From the NCBI RefSeq assembly GCF_039649665.1, contig NZ_JBDJAW010000034.1:1-64000 (forward strand): 64,000 nt of DNA, given 5' to 3'. The translations under genes were made by a program, and so were the position numbers. Below are positions 45,233 to 54,314 of this stretch, in pieces. Source of the stretch: Microbispora sp. ZYX-F-249. Lineage in GTDB: Bacteria > Actinomycetota > Actinomycetes > Streptosporangiales > Streptosporangiaceae. Position 1 is the first letter of the stretch; every line of letters starts with the position of its first letter. The notes below the pieces were generated by a model. The model was given only the letters and a program-made list of their open reading frames with translations, had not been told where the DNA came from and made no database searches.

Positions 45233-48200
45233 ATGACCCGCGTCTTCCCGAGAGCGGGGCCGTCGGCGCCGCCCCGTGCGTGGCCGGGGGCGGCGGAGGC
45301 CAGGAATCCGCCGCTGCCTCCGTACGCCGGGGAGCTGCGCGACCGGCTCGCCCAGGCCGTCGCGGGCGAGGTCGGGTTCGGCGGCGGCGACCGGGCCATG
45401 TACGCCTACGACGCGTCCGTCTACCGGCAGGTGCCGGTCGGCGTGCTCACACCCAGGGACGCCGCCGACGTCGAGGCCGCGCTGGAGGTGTGCCGCCGAT
45501 TCGGCGCTCCCGTGCTCGCCCGCGGCTGCGGCACCTCGCTGACCGGACAGGCCGTCAACGGGGCCGTGGTGTTCGACTTCACCCGCCACATGGACCGCAT
45601 CGCCGAGCTCGCTCCCATGCGCCGCGCCGCGCGGGTGCAGCCCGGCGTCATCTGCGATCAGCTCAGGGACGCCGCCGCGCCGTACGGCCTGACCTTCGGC
45701 CCGGACCCCGCGACCCACGACCACGCCACGATCGGCGGCATGGTCGGCAACAACTCCTGCGGCACCCACTCGCTGACGGCGGGCAAGACCGTCGACAACA
45801 TCGAGGAGCTGGAGATCGTCACCTACGACGGCACCCGCATGCGGGTCGGCGCCACCGGCGAGGACGAGCTGGCGTGCGTCATCGCGGCCGGCGGGCGGCG
45901 GGGCGCCGTCTACGCCGGGCTGCGCCACATCCGCGACACCTACGCCGACGCGATCCGCCGGGGTCTGCCCGACATCCCCCGCCGGGTGTCCGGCTACAAC
46001 CTCGACGCCCTGCTGCCGGAGAACGGCTTCAACGTCGCGCGGGCGCTCGTGGGCTCGGAGGGCACGCTGGCGCTGACCCTCGACGCGACCTGCCGGCTGG
46101 TGCGGCTGCCGCCCCGCCGCGCGCTCGTCGTGCTCGGCTACCCCGACATCCCCTCCTCGGGCGACGACGTGCCCTGGCTGCTGCGGTTCGGGGCCATCGG
46201 GCTGGAGTTCACCAGCCGCCATGTTGTGGCCAACCTCCGCGCCAAGGGCTTCCGCTTCGGCGGCGAGGACCTGTTGCCGCCCGGCCGGGCGTGGCTGCTG
46301 ATGGAGTTCGGCGGCGAGACGCAGCGCGAGGCCGACGCGCGGGCCGCGCGGCTGGTCCGCGCCGCGCGGACGCGCCCGCACGGCCCGAGCTGCAGGTTCT
46401 ACGACGACCCGGCCGACGAGAGCGCGGTGTGGGAGATCCGGCGCCACTCGGCGGGCACCGCTCGCATGCCGATCGGGCTCGGCGGCCACGGCGGCTGGCC
46501 CAACTGGGAGGACGCCGCCGTCCACCCGGACGTCCTCGGGCCCTACCTGCGCGACTTCCTGCGCCTGCTCGACCGGCACGGCTACGACGCCGTCTTCTAC
46601 GGCCACTGGGGACAGGGGTGCGTCCACAGCCGCATCGACTTCGACCTGCGCGGCCTCGACGGCGTCCGGGCCTTCCGGCGGTTCATGGAGGAGGCCGCCG
46701 ACCTCGTCGGCGCGTACGGCGGGTCGCTGTCGGGGGAGCACGGCGACGGTCATGGGCGGGCCGAGCTGTGGCCGCGCATGTTCCCGCCCGAGCTGATGCG
46801 GGCCTTCGAGGAGTTCAAGCGCGTCTGGGACCCCGACGGCCGGATGAACCCGCACAAGCTGATCGACCCCTACCCGCTGGACGCCCACCTGCGTGAGGGC
46901 CCGGCGTACCGCCCGCGCGACCTGGAGCACGTGTTCGGCTACCCGCTCGACGGCGGCAGCTTCACCGAGGCGGCCGGCCGCTGCTTCGGGGTGGGCAAGT
47001 GCCGCCACCTGTCCGGCGGGGTGATGTGCCCGAGCTTCATGGTGACCCGCGAGGAGAAGCACTCCACCCGGGGCCGGGCCCGGCTGCTGCAGGAGATGGC
47101 CGAGAGCGCGGGCCCCGTCGAGGGGCGCTGGCGCAGCGAGGCCGTACGCGAGGCCCTCGACCTCTGCCTGGCCTGCAAGGGGTGCAGGAGCGACTGCCCG
47201 GTGAAGGTGGACATGGCCACTTACAAGGCCGAGTTCCTCCACCACTACTACGCCGGCCGGCCGCGGCCCCGGCAGGCGTACGCGCTGGGGCTCGTCGACG
47301 TGTGGGCCCGGCTGGCCTCGCGCGTCCCGCGCCTGGCCAACGCCGTCACCCACGCGCCGGCGCTCGGCCGGCTGGTCAAACTGGCCGCCGGGATCGCGCC
47401 GGAGCGCGACGCGCCGCGCTTCGCGCCCCGCACGTTCCGCCACCTCATGGCGGGTCACGTGCCGCGCAACCCGGACGGGCCGCCCGTCCTGCTGTGGCCG
47501 GACACCTTCACCGAGCACTTCCAGCCGGAGGTGGGAGTCGCGGCCGTGGACGTCCTGGAGTCCGCCGGGTTCCACGTCATCGTGCCCGAGGGCCCGCTGT
47601 GCTGCGGCCGCCCGCTGTACGACTACGGGATGCTCACGCTCGCCCGGCGCTACCTGCGCCGGGTGCTCGACGTGGTCGGCCCGCTCGTCGAGGCCGGGAT
47701 CCCGGTGGTCGGCCTGGAGCCGAGCTGCCTGGCGGTCTTCCGCGACGAGCTGACCAACCTGCTGCCCGACGACCTCGACGCGGGGAGGCTGCACGCGAAC
47801 AGCTACCTGCTGTCGGAGTTCCTCACGCGGCACGCGCCGCACTGGCCGCCGCCCCGGCTGCGGCGCGGGGCGCTCGTCCAGGTGCACTGTCACCATCACG
47901 CGGTGATGGGCTTCGAGGCCGAACGCGCGCTGCTGCGCGACATGGGGCTGGAGGTGGAGATCCCGGACTCCGGATGCTGCGGCATGGCCGGCGGCTTCGG
48001 CTACGAGGCGGGCGAGCATTACGCGGTCTCGATGGCGGCGGGGGAGCGGGTGCTGCTCCCGAAGGTGCGCGCCGCCGACCCCGGCACGCTGATCGTCGCG
48101 GACGGGTTCAGCTGCCGCGGACAGATCATCGCCGGCACCGGCCGCAGGCCCCTGCACCTGGCTGAGGTGCTCGCGCTCGCGATCCGCGAGGGCGAACTCG

Positions 48201-48406
48201 GGCCGGCCGGCCACGCCGTCGACGGCGCCGTCGAAAGCGCTGTCGAAAGCGCTGCCGAGCATGCCGCCGGTGACGGAGCCGGCGAACGTGAGAGCCCGCG
48301 CGCGCTCGTCGCCGTCGGCGCGGGGGCGGCCGTCGCCGTCGCGGCGGCACTCGCCGCCAGGCGGCGCGCACGCGTTTCATCGAGGGAGGCCCATCATGGG
48401 CGATGA
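45233..48406 (+). CDS. Large FAD-linked oxidase with Fe-S domains (Dld/GlpC-like)
   Basis: A 1057-residue protein. Residues about 55-300 are an FAD_binding_4 domain (LARGCGTSLTGQAVNGAVV, NNSCGTHS), 300-545 the matching C-terminal oxidase domain (SGEHGDGHGRAELWP). A first Cys group (584, 590, 599) and a CxxCxxCxxxCP cluster (645-655) bind 4Fe-4S centres, then two CCG domains (Cys790-791 and 915-916). This is the layout of D-lactate/2-hydroxyacid respiratory dehydrogenases. A hydrophobic C-terminal tail (1024-1043) may anchor it. GAGGAGG precedes the ATG. It overlaps the second TPP enzyme by 11 nt. Confidence 0.88.
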   Translation: MTRVFPRAGPSAPPRAWPGAAEARNPPLPPYAGELRDRLAQAVAGEVGFGGGDRAMYAYDASVYRQVPVGVLTPRDAADVEAALEVCRRFGAPVLARGCGTSLTGQAVNGAVVFDFTRHMDRIAELAPMRRAARVQPGVICDQLRDAAAPYGLTFGPDPATHDHATIGGMVGNNSCGTHSLTAGKTVDNIEELEIVTYDGTRMRVGATGEDELACVIAAGGRRGAVYAGLRHIRDTYADAIRRGLPDIPRRVSGYNLDALLPENGFNVARALVGSEGTLALTLDATCRLVRLPPRRALVVLGYPDIPSSGDDVPWLLRFGAIGLEFTSRHVVANLRAKGFRFGGEDLLPPGRAWLLMEFGGETQREADARAARLVRAARTRPHGPSCRFYDDPADESAVWEIRRHSAGTARMPIGLGGHGGWPNWEDAAVHPDVLGPYLRDFLRLLDRHGYDAVFYGHWGQGCVHSRIDFDLRGLDGVRAFRRFMEEAADLVGAYGGSLSGEHGDGHGRAELWPRMFPPELMRAFEEFKRVWDPDGRMNPHKLIDPYPLDAHLREGPAYRPRDLEHVFGYPLDGGSFTEAAGRCFGVGKCRHLSGGVMCPSFMVTREEKHSTRGRARLLQEMAESAGPVEGRWRSEAVREALDLCLACKGCRSDCPVKVDMATYKAEFLHHYYAGRPRPRQAYALGLVDVWARLASRVPRLANAVTHAPALGRLVKLAAGIAPERDAPRFAPRTFRHLMAGHVPRNPDGPPVLLWPDTFTEHFQPEVGVAAVDVLESAGFHVIVPEGPLCCGRPLYDYGMLTLARRYLRRVLDVVGPLVEAGIPVVGLEPSCLAVFRDELTNLLPDDLDAGRLHANSYLLSEFLTRHAPHWPPPRLRRGALVQVHCHHHAVMGFEAERALLRDMGLEVEIPDSGCCGMAGGFGYEAGEHYAVSMAAGERVLLPKVRAADPGTLIVADGFSCRGQIIAGTGRRPLHLAEVLALAIREGELGPAGHAVDGAVESAVESAAEHAAGDGAGERESPRALVAVGAGAAVAVAAALAARRRARVSSREAHHGR

Positions 48407-50258
48407 ACTCACCGCCGCGGACGTCCTCGTGGACCGGCTGATCCAGTGGGGAGTGGACGTCGTCTTCGGCCTGCCGGGCGACGGCATCAACGGCTTCATG
48501 GACGCCCTGCACAACCGCAGGCGGGACCTGCGCTACATCCACTGCCGCCACGAGGAGGTGGCCGCGATGGCGGCGGTCGGCTACGCCAAGTTCACCGGGC
48601 GGCTCGGCGTGTGCTTCGCGACCTCGGGCCCCGGCGCGGCCCACCTGCTCAACGGGCTGCTCGACGCGCGGACCGACCAGGCGCCGCTCCTCGCGATCAG
48701 CGGCATGACCTACCACGACCTCGTCGGCACCAGCTACCTGCAGGACGTCAACACGGACTACATGTTCGACGACGTCGCGCTGTACAACCAGCGCATCATG
48801 GGGCCGGCGCACGTCGTCAACGTCACCGACTACGCCGTGCGCACGGCGCTGACCCAGCGCGGCCCGGCCCACCTCACGTTCCCGATCGACTACCAGGCGG
48901 CCCCGGCCGGGTCGGGCAGCCGCTTCCGGCGCAACGTCGAGGGCCACACCTCCACGGCGTACCGGCCGCCGATCCGGGTGCCGCGCCGGCAGGACCTCGA
49001 CGCGGCCGCCCGGGTGCTGTCGGGGCGCAGCAGGCCGGTCATCCTCGCCGGGGCGGGCGCCCGCGGCGCGGTGGACGAACTCGAGGCGGTCGCGGAGAAG
49101 CTCGGCGCGCCGATCGTCAAGGCCCAGCTCGGCAAGGACTGCGTGCCCGACGACAGCCCCTACACCACCGGGCCCATCGGCCTGGTCGGCAGCCGCCCGA
49201 GCGAGGACGCGATGGAGGAGTGCGACGCGCTGCTGATCGTCGGGTCCACCATGCCGTACATCGAGTTCTACCCCGCGCCGGGGCAGGCCGTGTGCGTGCA
49301 GATCGACGACAGGCCGGAACGGCTCGGCCTGCGCTACCCGGTGGACGTGCCGCTGGCCGGCGACGCGCGGGCCACCCTGGCCGAGCTCCTGCCGCTGCTG
49401 ACCCGCAACGAGGACAGGTCGTTCCTGACCGGGGCACAGCAGGGGATGCGCGCGTGGTGGCGGCTCATGGAGGAGCGCGGCACGCGCACCGACACGCCGA
49501 TGAAACCGCAGGTGCCCGCCTGGGCGCTGAACGGCGCGCTCCGGCCGGACGCCATCGTGTGCGGCGACTCCGGCACGGTCACGAGCTGGGCGGCCCGGCA
49601 GATCAAGATCCGCAGGGGGCAGATGTTCAGCTTCTCCGGCACGAACTGCTCGATGGCGGCCGGCCTGCCGTACGCCATCGGCGCGCAGGTCGCCTATCCG
49701 GACCGGCAGGTCGTCGCCTTCACCGGGGACGGGTCGCTGACGATGCAGCTCGGCGACTTCCTCACCGCCGTGCAGCACGACCTGCCCATCAAGATCGTCG
49801 TGGCGAAGAACAACTCCCTCGGCCTGATCAAGTGGGAGCAGATGGTGTTCCTCGGCAACCCCGAGTACGGCGTCGACCTCGCCCCGATCGACTTCGTCAA
49901 ATTCGCCGAGGCGTGCGGCGCCCGGGGGATGTGCATCACGGACCCGAGAACCTGCGCCGACCAGATGTACGAGGCGCTCTCCTGGGACGGTCCTGTCATC
50001 GTCGAGTGCCTGGTCGACCAGCACGAGCCGCCGCTGCCGGCGAAGGTGAAGAGCCACCAGGTGCGCAAGCTGACCGAGGCGATGGTCCAGGGCACGCCGA
50101 ACCGCAACCGGATCGCCCTGCAGATGGTCAAGGACATGCTCGACGAGTCGAGCTTCGCGGCCAGCCCGGCGCACGCCGTGCCCCGCAGGGTCGGGCAGGC
50201 CGCGGCCACGCTGGTGGGCAGGCTCCGCGACCGAGCGGGAGGCGAGCATCCCGAGTAG
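48396..50258 (+). CDS. Second TPP-dependent enzyme, pyruvate oxidase/acetolactate synthase family
   Basis: A 620-residue ThDP enzyme closely similar in layout to the one at 42932: GVDVVFGLPGDGING, CRHEEVAAMAAVGYA (catalytic Glu), GDGSLTMQLGDFLTAVQHDLPIKIVVAKNNS (ThDP/Mg2+ site). GGGAGG precedes the ATG, which lies inside the end of the FAD/Fe-S oxidase gene (11-nt overlap), so the two are coupled. A pyruvate/2-keto acid decarboxylase or oxidase feeding electrons or acetate to metabolism is likely; the C-terminal 60 residues extend beyond the paralog. Confidence 0.85.
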   Translation: MGDELTAADVLVDRLIQWGVDVVFGLPGDGINGFMDALHNRRRDLRYIHCRHEEVAAMAAVGYAKFTGRLGVCFATSGPGAAHLLNGLLDARTDQAPLLAISGMTYHDLVGTSYLQDVNTDYMFDDVALYNQRIMGPAHVVNVTDYAVRTALTQRGPAHLTFPIDYQAAPAGSGSRFRRNVEGHTSTAYRPPIRVPRRQDLDAAARVLSGRSRPVILAGAGARGAVDELEAVAEKLGAPIVKAQLGKDCVPDDSPYTTGPIGLVGSRPSEDAMEECDALLIVGSTMPYIEFYPAPGQAVCVQIDDRPERLGLRYPVDVPLAGDARATLAELLPLLTRNEDRSFLTGAQQGMRAWWRLMEERGTRTDTPMKPQVPAWALNGALRPDAIVCGDSGTVTSWAARQIKIRRGQMFSFSGTNCSMAAGLPYAIGAQVAYPDRQVVAFTGDGSLTMQLGDFLTAVQHDLPIKIVVAKNNSLGLIKWEQMVFLGNPEYGVDLAPIDFVKFAEACGARGMCITDPRTCADQMYEALSWDGPVIVECLVDQHEPPLPAKVKSHQVRKLTEAMVQGTPNRNRIALQMVKDMLDESSFAASPAHAVPRRVGQAAATLVGRLRDRAGGEHPE

Positions 50259-50296
50259 GGGACGCCGGGGGACCCGGCCCGGCCGGGACGCAGCAC

Positions 50297-51337
50297 TCAG
50301 GCCGGGTGGCGGCGCAGCAGGAGCATGGCGGCGTCGTCGGGGACCGGGCCGCCGACGTGCCGCAGCAGGTCGGCGCGCAGTTCGTCGAGGGCCGCCTGGG
50401 GATCGGCGTCGCGCAGCAGATGCGCCCGCTCGATGAGGGGGTAGAAGCGGCCCTCCCGGTCGCGGGCCTCGACCACGCCGTCGGTGTAGAACAGGATCTG
50501 GTCGCCGTCCCCGAAGGGCACCCGGTGCGGCTTCGGACGCGGCGAGCCGAGCGTGCCGAGCCCGAGCGGGAGGGCCTCCTCCTGCGGCTCCGCGAAGTGG
50601 ACACCGCCGTCGTGCCGCAGCACGAGGGGGGCCGGATGGCCGCAGTTGAGCAGCGAGATCTCCCCGTCGTGGACCTGCGCGACGATGGCGGTGACGAACT
50701 TCTCGCCGCTCAGGTGCCGGGCCAGGCTGGTCTCGACGCGCTCGACCACGCCCGCGAGCTCGGACTGGTCGTAGGCCGCCTCGCGGAAGGCGCCGAGCAC
50801 CCACGCCGCGGTCTCCACCGCCTCCAGTCCCTTGCCCTGCACGTCGCCGATCAGGATGCGTACGCCGTCGGGGGTGGTGACGACCTCGTAGAGGTCACCG
50901 CCGATCTGGGCCTCGGCGGCGGCGGAGGTGTAGGAGAGCGCCACCCGGAGGTCGCCGGCACGGCGGGGGACGGGGCGCAGCAGCACGCGCTGGGCCGCCT
51001 CGGCGACCAGGCGGACGTCGGCCAGTTCGCGCTCCCGCCGGTTCCTGAGCCTGCTGGCGAGCATGCTCGCGGCGGTGACGCCGATGATGGCCGCGATGGT
51101 GAGATTGTTCTGCGGCCTGCCGAGGAGACCGTCGTAGACCGCGAGGGGGAGGCAGATGACCAGGGCCAGCACCCCCACCAGGGTGGTGCGCCGGACGCCC
51201 CCCGCTACCGAGGCGAAGGTGGGCCCCAGGGTGAGGAGCGGCAGGAAGCCCACACCCGGCCCGCTGATCAGGTCGACGATGACGACCATGAGAATCGCGA
51301 TGAACGGCAACGCGCGCAGGACGCTCTGGGAACTCAT
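50297..51337 (-). CDS. SpoIIE-type PP2C serine/threonine phosphatase, membrane-bound
   Basis: A 346-residue protein with three to four N-terminal hydrophobic helices (about 10-100) and a C-terminal PP2C/SpoIIE domain. Metal-binding Asp residues lie in IGGDLYEV, ILIGDVQGKG and FYTDGVVEAR. It probably dephosphorylates an anti-sigma-factor antagonist in a stress response, as RsbU does. The ATG at 51337 has GGAG five bases upstream. It follows the Trk genes on the same strand after 230 bp. Confidence 0.85.
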   Translation of the reverse strand: MSSQSVLRALPFIAILMVVIVDLISGPGVGFLPLLTLGPTFASVAGGVRRTTLVGVLALVICLPLAVYDGLLGRPQNNLTIAAIIGVTAASMLASRLRNRRERELADVRLVAEAAQRVLLRPVPRRAGDLRVALSYTSAAAEAQIGGDLYEVVTTPDGVRILIGDVQGKGLEAVETAAWVLGAFREAAYDQSELAGVVERVETSLARHLSGEKFVTAIVAQVHDGEISLLNCGHPAPLVLRHDGGVHFAEPQEEALPLGLGTLGSPRPKPHRVPFGDGDQILFYTDGVVEARDREGRFYPLIERAHLLRDADPQAALDELRADLLRHVGGPVPDDAAMLLLRRHPA

Positions 51338-51488
51338 CGCGACTCCATTGCCGGCCCCCACGTCAGCACATGATTCCTTTCCTGATGGCTTTACTCCTTC
51401 CCGTCTTGCGCGCGGGGCACTCCCCGTCGTCCGCGACGGATGGCACGATTTGGGACCGGTCGGTCAAGTCGCGGCGGCCCCCATTTGA

Positions 51489-51504
51489 TCACTATGAGTA
51501 GTGA
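51489..51504. promoter_or_regulatory. Inverted repeat upstream of the phosphatase gene
   Basis: TCACTA-TGAG-TAGTGA is a perfect dyad with 6-bp arms in an AT-richer region between the TrkA stop and the phosphatase start. It could be an operator or part of a promoter region for the phosphatase. No -10 is obvious. Confidence 0.35.
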
Positions 51505-51567
51505 CGTTACTCGAATTCGTGACGTGATGGCCGGTGAAGCCGGATATTCGGCCTTCCCGCCAACCCG

Positions 51568-52221
51568 TCACGGCAGTTCGGCGAAGCGCTCGACCTGGTC
51601 CGTACGTCCGGACACGATGATGACGTCGCCGTAGCCGAGTTCGGTCTCCGCGGTGGCGTAGGTGAACTCCTCGCCCGGCCGCTTCACCGCCACCACCGTC
51701 ACGCCGTACTTGCGGCGCAGACTCGACTCGCCGAGGGGGACCCCGACGTACTCCTTGGGCGGGAGGGTCTTGACCAGGGCGAAGTTCTCGTCGACCTCCA
51801 TGTAGTCGAGCATCCGGCCGCTCACCAGGTGGGCCACGCGCTCGCCCATGTCGTGCTCCGGGAAGACCACGTGCTGAACGCCGATCCGGCTGAGGATGCG
51901 GCCGTGCTGCTGACTGACCGCCTTGGCCCAGATGTCGTCGATCTCCATCTCCACCAGCAGTGACGAGGTGAGGATGCTCGCCTCCAGGTCGCTGCCGATG
52001 GCGCACACCGCCCGGTAGAAGTCCGGCAGTCCGAGCTGACGCAGCGCCTCGGGATCGGTGGCGTCGGCGGTGGCGATGTGGGTGATCTGGCCGGCGAGGC
52101 TCTGCACCACCTTCGGGCGATGGTCGATGGCCAGCACCTCGGTGCCGCGCCGCACCAGCTCCAGAGCGAGCGCGGTGCCGAAGCGGCCGAGACCGATCAC
52201 CGCGACGGGGTCGTTTCTCAT
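51568..52221 (-). CDS. trkA: TrkA-family potassium channel regulator
   Basis: A 217-residue cytoplasmic gating subunit for TrkH. The N-terminal RCK/TrkA-N domain binds NAD(H)/ATP (VAVIGLGRFGTALALELVRRGTEVLAID), and the C-terminal TrkA-C domain follows (residues about 140-217). The ATG at 52221 is one base after the TrkH stop, so translation is coupled; an in-frame ATG 12 codons earlier lies inside trkH. Together they form a K+ uptake system. Confidence 0.9.
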   Translation of the reverse strand: MRNDPVAVIGLGRFGTALALELVRRGTEVLAIDHRPKVVQSLAGQITHIATADATDPEALRQLGLPDFYRAVCAIGSDLEASILTSSLLVEMEIDDIWAKAVSQQHGRILSRIGVQHVVFPEHDMGERVAHLVSGRMLDYMEVDENFALVKTLPPKEYVGVPLGESSLRRKYGVTVVAVKRPGEEFTYATAETELGYGDVIIVSGRTDQVERFAELP

Positions 52222-52222
52222 G

Positions 52223-53572
52223 TCAGCCAACGATGACGTCCTCCTCGGGTAGTTCATAGCGACGGCCGCGCTCCTTGAGCGCCAGCGCGGAGCCCAGTGT
52301 GAGCGGGCCGATCCGGCCGACGAACATCAGCAGGGTGAGCAGCACCTGGGCGGGGGGAGAGGCTTCGGGGGCGACGCTGACGGACAGTCCGGTCGTGCTG
52401 AAGGCGGAGACGACCTCGAACAGCACCCGGTCGAGGGAGTGCGGGGTCAGCACCAGCAGGACGTAGGTGAAGAGCGCGACCAGGCTCACGCTCAGCACGG
52501 TGAGCGAGACCGCCTGCCGCTGCGCGGCCTCGGTGAGGCGGCGGTGGCCGATGTTCACCCGGCTCTCGCCGCGCAGCTCCGCCCAGACGATGAACGCGAG
52601 CAGGCCCATGGTGGTGACCTTGATGCCGCCGGCGGTGCCCGCGCTGCCGCCGCCGACGAACATCAGCAGCTCGGTGACCAGCCAGCTGGAGGGGTGCATC
52701 TGTGCGATGTCGATGGTGTTGAACCCGGCGCTGCGCGGCATGACGGCGGTGAAGAAGGAGGCGAGCAGCTTGCCGTTGCCGTCCATGGGACCGAGCGTGC
52801 GGGGGTTGGTCCACTCCGTGACGAGGAAGATCAGCGTGCCCCCGGCCAGCAGGACGGTGGTGACCGCGAGCGTGATGCGGGTGAGCAGCGACCAGCGTCC
52901 GGGGCGGCGCCAGGACCGGCGCAGCTCGAACACCACCGGGTAGCCGAGCCCGCCGACGATCACCGCCGTCGCGACGGTCAGGCAGATCCACGGATCGGCG
53001 GAGAATCTGACCAGGCTGTCGGGCCACAGCGCGAATCCGGCGTTGTTGAACGACGAGACCGCGTGGAACACGCCCAGGTAGAGGCCGCGCCCGACGGGCT
53101 CGCCGTATCCGAGCACGAACCTGAGCGTGAGGACGGTCCCCACCACGGCCTCGCAGGACAGGTTGAACACGACGACCTTGCCCACCACGCGCCGCAGGTC
53201 GCCGGCGTTGAGCACCTTGGCCTCGGCCTGCGCGGACAGCCGGGCGCGCAGGCCCAGCCTGCGGGAGACGAGCAGGGTGAAGACGGTCGCGAGGGTCATG
53301 ATGCCGAGCCCGCCGACCTGGATCAGGACGGCGATGACCATCTCGCCCAACGCCGACCAGTGCGTGGCCGTGTCGACGACCGTCAGCCCGTTCACGCACA
53401 CCGCCGAGGTCGCGGTGAACAGGGCGGTGACCAAGCCCGCGGGCTCGCCCGAGGCCGTGGCCATCGGGCTGGACAGCAGGGTGGTCCCCAGGAGGATCGC
53501 CAGCCCGAACACCGTCGTGATGACCTGCGCCGGATGATGGAAACGCCCCAGCACGGCCCAGAACAGTCTCAT
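52223..53572 (-). CDS. trkH: TrkH-family potassium uptake membrane protein
   Basis: A 449-residue membrane protein with the four M1-P-M2 repeats of K+ transporters; selectivity-loop segments are seen as TSAVCVNGLTVVD, SSFNNAGFALWP, PRSAGFNTIDI and SAFSTTGLSVSV. It imports K+ driven by the ion gradient. The ATG at 53572 has GGAG eight bases upstream; longer readings add an Arg-rich region not typical of the family. The TrkA regulator follows one base after its stop. Confidence 0.9.
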   Translation of the reverse strand: MRLFWAVLGRFHHPAQVITTVFGLAILLGTTLLSSPMATASGEPAGLVTALFTATSAVCVNGLTVVDTATHWSALGEMVIAVLIQVGGLGIMTLATVFTLLVSRRLGLRARLSAQAEAKVLNAGDLRRVVGKVVVFNLSCEAVVGTVLTLRFVLGYGEPVGRGLYLGVFHAVSSFNNAGFALWPDSLVRFSADPWICLTVATAVIVGGLGYPVVFELRRSWRRPGRWSLLTRITLAVTTVLLAGGTLIFLVTEWTNPRTLGPMDGNGKLLASFFTAVMPRSAGFNTIDIAQMHPSSWLVTELLMFVGGGSAGTAGGIKVTTMGLLAFIVWAELRGESRVNIGHRRLTEAAQRQAVSLTVLSVSLVALFTYVLLVLTPHSLDRVLFEVVSAFSTTGLSVSVAPEASPPAQVLLTLLMFVGRIGPLTLGSALALKERGRRYELPEEDVIVG

Positions 53573-53793
53573 AACCGTCGCTCCGCGCTCTCGCGGCCGT
53601 CCCCGCGCTCCCGGACGCGTGTGCCGCCGGCACGGTGCCGGACCGCTGTCCTGAGAATCACCGGAAACCTCCGTACGGGCGATGCGACGACGTCGCCGAC
53701 CCGACTTCCCGGCACACCGCGGCCTACCGTAACAGCACATTACGGGTCAGGCACATCAGGGTTCGCGGCCCCGGCTACGTTCGGCGCGCGCGA

Positions 53794-53817
53794 ATATCAT
53801 GTCTCCCGATATATAGT
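53794..53817 (+). promoter_or_regulatory. PadR gene promoter with ATATC/GATAT dyad
   Basis: TATAGT (53812-53817) lies six bases before the GTG at 53824, predicting a leaderless mRNA. ATATC (53794-53798) and GATAT (53808-53812) form a dyad with a 9-nt spacer overlapping the -10, resembling AT-rich PadR operators and suggesting autorepression. Confidence 0.55.
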
Positions 53818-53823
53818 GGCAAC

Positions 53824-54165
53824 GTGACAGCAGCACGGACGATGACGGAGCCCGCCTTTCTCGTTCTCACCGCACTGGTCGACGAGCCGCGGCATGGCTA
53901 CGGCATCGCGCAGGAGGTCGAGCGGCTCTCCGGGGGACGCGTCCAGCTCAAGATCGGCACCCTGTACGGCGTGCTGGACCGGCTCGCGGCCGACGCGTTG
54001 GTGGAGGCGGACCGCGAGGAGGTGCGGCAGGGACGGCTGCGCCGCTACTACCGCCTCACCGACGAGGGGGCGCGGGCGCTGGAGGAGGAAGCCGTACGGC
54101 TGGCCGACAACGCGCGCCGCGCCGTCGAGCGGCTGCGGCTCAGGCAGGCGGGAGGTCCGGCATGA
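53824..54165 (+). CDS. PadR-family transcriptional regulator
   Basis: A 113-residue PadR-like winged-helix protein (MTEPAFLVLTALVDEPRHGYGIAQEVERLSGGRVQLKIGTLYGVLDRL, then GRLRRYYRLTDEGARALEEEA). The GTG start is probably leaderless and about three residues precede the first internal Met. Its TGA overlaps the next ATG by 4 nt, so it is coupled to the membrane protein. PadR/permease-prefix pairs typically control neighbouring transporters or envelope proteins. Confidence 0.88.
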   Translation: MTAARTMTEPAFLVLTALVDEPRHGYGIAQEVERLSGGRVQLKIGTLYGVLDRLAADALVEADREEVRQGRLRRYYRLTDEGARALEEEAVRLADNARRAVERLRLRQAGGPA

Positions 54166-54314
54166 GCGAGCGGATCAGTGGGCACGGCGCGCCGCGATCA
54201 GGCGACCCCGGGCCGCTGGGCGAGGGGGGTGGCATGAGTGAGCGGAGCGAGCGAGTCAGTGAGCACAGTGCGTTTCGCGAATGCGACCCCGAGCCGCGAG
54301 GCGAAGGGGGTGGC
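54162..54314 (+). repeat. Tandem in-frame leader repeat with nested start codons
   Basis: Two related units, 54162-54233 (72 nt) and 54234-54314 (81 nt), each begin with ATGAG(C/T)GAGCGG and end with GGGGGGTGGC or GAAGGGGGTGGC. In frame they encode MSER-SGHG-type and MSERSERVSEHSAF-type peptides, each ending in GEGGG, followed by the true ATG at 54315. Each unit supplies its own start codon and G-rich ribosome site for the next. Confidence 0.65.
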
